From Gimesia aquarii (GTDB lineage Bacteria > Planctomycetota > Planctomycetia > Planctomycetales > Planctomycetaceae): a stretch of 64,000 nt of DNA. A model generated the notes under the pieces. It made no database searches and was not told the DNA's origin. It worked only from the letters and a program-made list of their open reading frames with translations. Both the position numbers and the translations under genes were made by a program. Location of the stretch: NCBI RefSeq assembly GCF_007748175.1, contig NZ_CP037422.1, positions 1,466,528 to 1,530,527 of the forward strand, in the 5' to 3' direction. Every line of letters starts with the position of its first letter. The first letter of the stretch is position 1. Shown piece by piece: positions 62,315-64,000 of the stretch.

Positions 62315-63799
62315 GTGGCTTGGCCTGAAATTAGTCTCGAAGATTTTCCTCCCAAGCGCGACGATGAGCCCTCGTCACTCAGGCAGGATATACTCGATGA
62401 ATTGACCGATCACTTTAGCTGTGCGTTAAACCGAGAACTATTGAAAAATTCTGATGAACGGTTAGCGCAGGAGCGTGTAATAAAACAGTTTGGTGATCCA
62501 GTTAAAATCGCGCATCAACTTTGGTTCGATGCTATGAAGGAGAAAATTATGTCTCAACGAATTATGACCGGAGTTTCTGTTGTGATGGCCGTTTGTTGTA
62601 TTGCGGTCGTTGGAATTGCCTGGTCTTTGATGAAAGAAAGTCAGGCGATTAACCAAAATTTGGCGGCACAATTGGCTGCCATCGTAGATCGGCCACAGCC
62701 AGTCGTGGTTGCCAATATGGATCAGCAAATATTAAAACAGTTGGACGAACTGAAGCGAGGGCAAGCTACGCAGATAGATTCCAGTTCGGAAGAAATGAAT
62801 CAAATTTTGTTTCAACTGGTGCAGGAAAAGAGAGACGGGAAACCGGCAGCGGGTTTTTCTGGTACATTGGCTAAAATTGAAGATAACAATGAAATTTTCA
62901 AAGTAAATGCTACTAGCGATGCAATGGGACAACTGGATTTTGGCAAGCTTCCCTGGGGAACATATCACTTGAAATTGCATTCCCCATGGAACGAAGATCT
63001 CTACAGGTTTAATAATATTTCAGCGATTCCGGGAAGAAAGTATGAAGAGACAATTGTCTGCCCTGCGGGAGTTCCGGAGGAAGTTCCTGTTCAATTTGAA
63101 GTTAACTGGCCTACGCAACCTGAAAACGAAGACTATTATCTGCTATGTGATTTTCGCCGTATGGAGCCATCCCAATCATCCCCTTCGGTTAATCAGTTCT
63201 ACCTGAACTCAGAACGAAGTTTTCAGCAACACTATTGGTGGACCTACAGGCGTGATCTGAGTAAGCAGCCGGTGAAAGGTGTTTATTTGATTGATGTGAA
63301 AAATAATCAGGTGACTCCCTGTCCCTTGGAGGTAGATGGAAAATTTGAAGATCTTGATCTTCAAAAACTAGTTTGGCAACAGAACATTGAAATCTTTCAG
63401 GGAGATTATTTCGCACCTAATATCTATTTACTTCGGAAGAGCGAATTGATGAAGCTGAATGAGTTGAATTCGGTCAATCAAATTCCAACGATCGAAATAT
63501 CCGAATCAGGAATCTACTGGACTTACTATAACAAACCTTATTACGGGTTGTTCATATCTCCCTTTGAAGAAATGAAAATTGAACCACAGCTTCTTAAAAC
63601 ATTAAAATATAGAAGAAGTAATTTTACATCACCATCAAATAAGTACAGCACGACATTAAAGCAGATTCATGGATTCCGAGAGAACAGATTCTCTTCAAAA
63701 TATATTGCGAAGAAAGATCAAGCCAATCTCTGGGAAATTAAAATTCCTGATTTCAAACTTATCTTTCAGGAATTCGGTTCATCGAATAGTGTCCTGTAA
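62315..63799 (+). CDS. membrane-anchored protein with PadR-linked N-terminal helical domain, copy 3
   Basis: 494 residues from GTG 62315, with AGGAG 6 bases upstream exactly as in copy 1; a TTG at 62291 is in frame but less likely. The N-terminal helical domain (VAWPEISLEDFPPKRDDEPSSL, LTDHFSCALNRELL, FGDPVKIAHQLW) is intact, followed by the membrane helix (GVSVVMAVCCIAVVGIAWSLM) and the beta domain (LFQLVQEKRDGKPAAGF, QLDFGKLPWGTYHLKLHSPW, VQFEVNWPTQPENEDYYLL, CDFRRMEPS). It lacks the Met/Gly linker and the 27-bp duplication of copy 1. Its last 41 bases overlap the opposite-strand gene at the right edge. Confidence 0.78.
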   Translation: MAWPEISLEDFPPKRDDEPSSLRQDILDELTDHFSCALNRELLKNSDERLAQERVIKQFGDPVKIAHQLWFDAMKEKIMSQRIMTGVSVVMAVCCIAVVGIAWSLMKESQAINQNLAAQLAAIVDRPQPVVVANMDQQILKQLDELKRGQATQIDSSSEEMNQILFQLVQEKRDGKPAAGFSGTLAKIEDNNEIFKVNATSDAMGQLDFGKLPWGTYHLKLHSPWNEDLYRFNNISAIPGRKYEETIVCPAGVPEEVPVQFEVNWPTQPENEDYYLLCDFRRMEPSQSSPSVNQFYLNSERSFQQHYWWTYRRDLSKQPVKGVYLIDVKNNQVTPCPLEVDGKFEDLDLQKLVWQQNIEIFQGDYFAPNIYLLRKSELMKLNELNSVNQIPTIEISESGIYWTYYNKPYYGLFISPFEEMKIEPQLLKTLKYRRSNFTSPSNKYSTTLKQIHGFRENRFSSKYIAKKDQANLWEIKIPDFKLIFQEFGSSNSVL

Positions 63800-64000
63800 C
63801 CGGGAAGAGTTTGGTTCCCTGTTGACCGATTTGCTTGCAGCTAACTTCGTAGACGAATTTTTCTTTGAGTTCGTTGACTTTCAGGCGAACCGTTTTCTGA
63901 TCATCGGAAACAGTCACCTCTTCCACTTTGACTTTATAGCGGCCGCTGTCGGGGCTGGCGTAGCTGCCGCTCCAGACGCGGGTGTAACCGGCAATGGTGT
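63759..64000 (-). CDS. C-terminal part of a planctomycete secreted dehydrogenase/cytochrome-type protein (partial)
   Basis: The last 79 codons of a leftward gene that continues beyond the window, ending at TAA 63759-63761. Residues such as IAGYTRVWSGSYASPDSGRY and LFPVTGHYSMN match the C-terminal beta domain I associate with large planctomycete haem-binding/sorbosone-dehydrogenase-like proteins, but the diagnostic parts are off the edge. It overlaps copy 3 by 41 bases on the opposite strand. GC content of the visible part is clearly higher than that of the neighbouring repeats. Confidence 0.5.
   Translation of the reverse strand, partial: TIAGYTRVWSGSYASPDSGRYKVKVEEVTVSDDQKTVRLKVNELKEKFVYEVSCKQIGQQGTKLFPVTGHYSMNRIPER

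Noticed and set aside
1..64000. tRNA, rRNA, insertion sequences, prophage
   Set aside because: No cloverleaf, rRNA core, transposase, integrase or phage structural motif could be recognised by eye.

Overview
The window looks like planctomycete chromosome, probably Gimesia or a close relative (this is inference; no rRNA or tRNA is present to anchor it). The evidence is a set of families that are almost diagnostic for the phylum: DUF1501 proteins, a PSCyt1/DUF1549/DUF1553 (PSD1) cytochrome-like protein, a PVC-type dehydrogenase with a C-terminal haem-binding domain, an Lpg1974-type outer-membrane porin, sulfatases, and a giant secreted protein with a LEPR-like N-terminal motif. Base composition is moderately AT-rich and start codons are often GTG or TTG.

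Layout. 1-195 is the tail of murB. 209-9871 is a leftward block: an exported PQQ-like propeller, DUF1501, PSD1, an unlisted 39-codon ORF overlapping the PSD1 start, a second DUF1501, an HpcH/HpaI aldolase and a secreted hypothetical. Then come guaA (rightward), a dehydrogenase-HEAT-cytochrome protein (rightward) and the porin (leftward), the last two separated by a shared terminator. 17463-34679 is one 5738-residue modular surface protein. 34877-39162 holds a cupredoxin-like protein, an EEP-family phosphodiesterase/nuclease, a small c-type cytochrome, a sulfatase and a tiny His/Tyr-rich secreted protein. 39441-43142 is an oversized glnE. 43524-51054 carries an exported propeller, a zinc-ribbon/hydrolase fusion, a His-rich coiled-coil protein and an ABC exporter. 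51055-55907 has a MATE exporter and the operon odhB-lpdA-lipoate ligase. 56231-58571 has an SMP-30 family lactonase-like protein and an M20 peptidase. 58778-63799 is a PadR regulator followed by three tandem paralogues of a membrane-anchored protein. The right edge is the 3' end of a leftward gene.

The most interesting items are: (i) GlnE with two ACT-like domains inserted between its two nucleotidyltransferase halves, suggesting direct ligand sensing by the enzyme; (ii) the PadR-linked tandem array, whose middle copy has lost its N-terminal domain but stays open from an internal Shine-Dalgarno/ATG conserved in all three copies, and whose duplication unit is marked by a fossil of the neighbouring convergent gene; (iii) the giant protein, in which a leishmanolysin-like metallopeptidase domain is embedded in a beta-helix and a second zinc-peptidase-like domain follows a cohesin-like/dockerin-like pair.

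No tRNA, rRNA, CRISPR array, insertion sequence or prophage was recognised.
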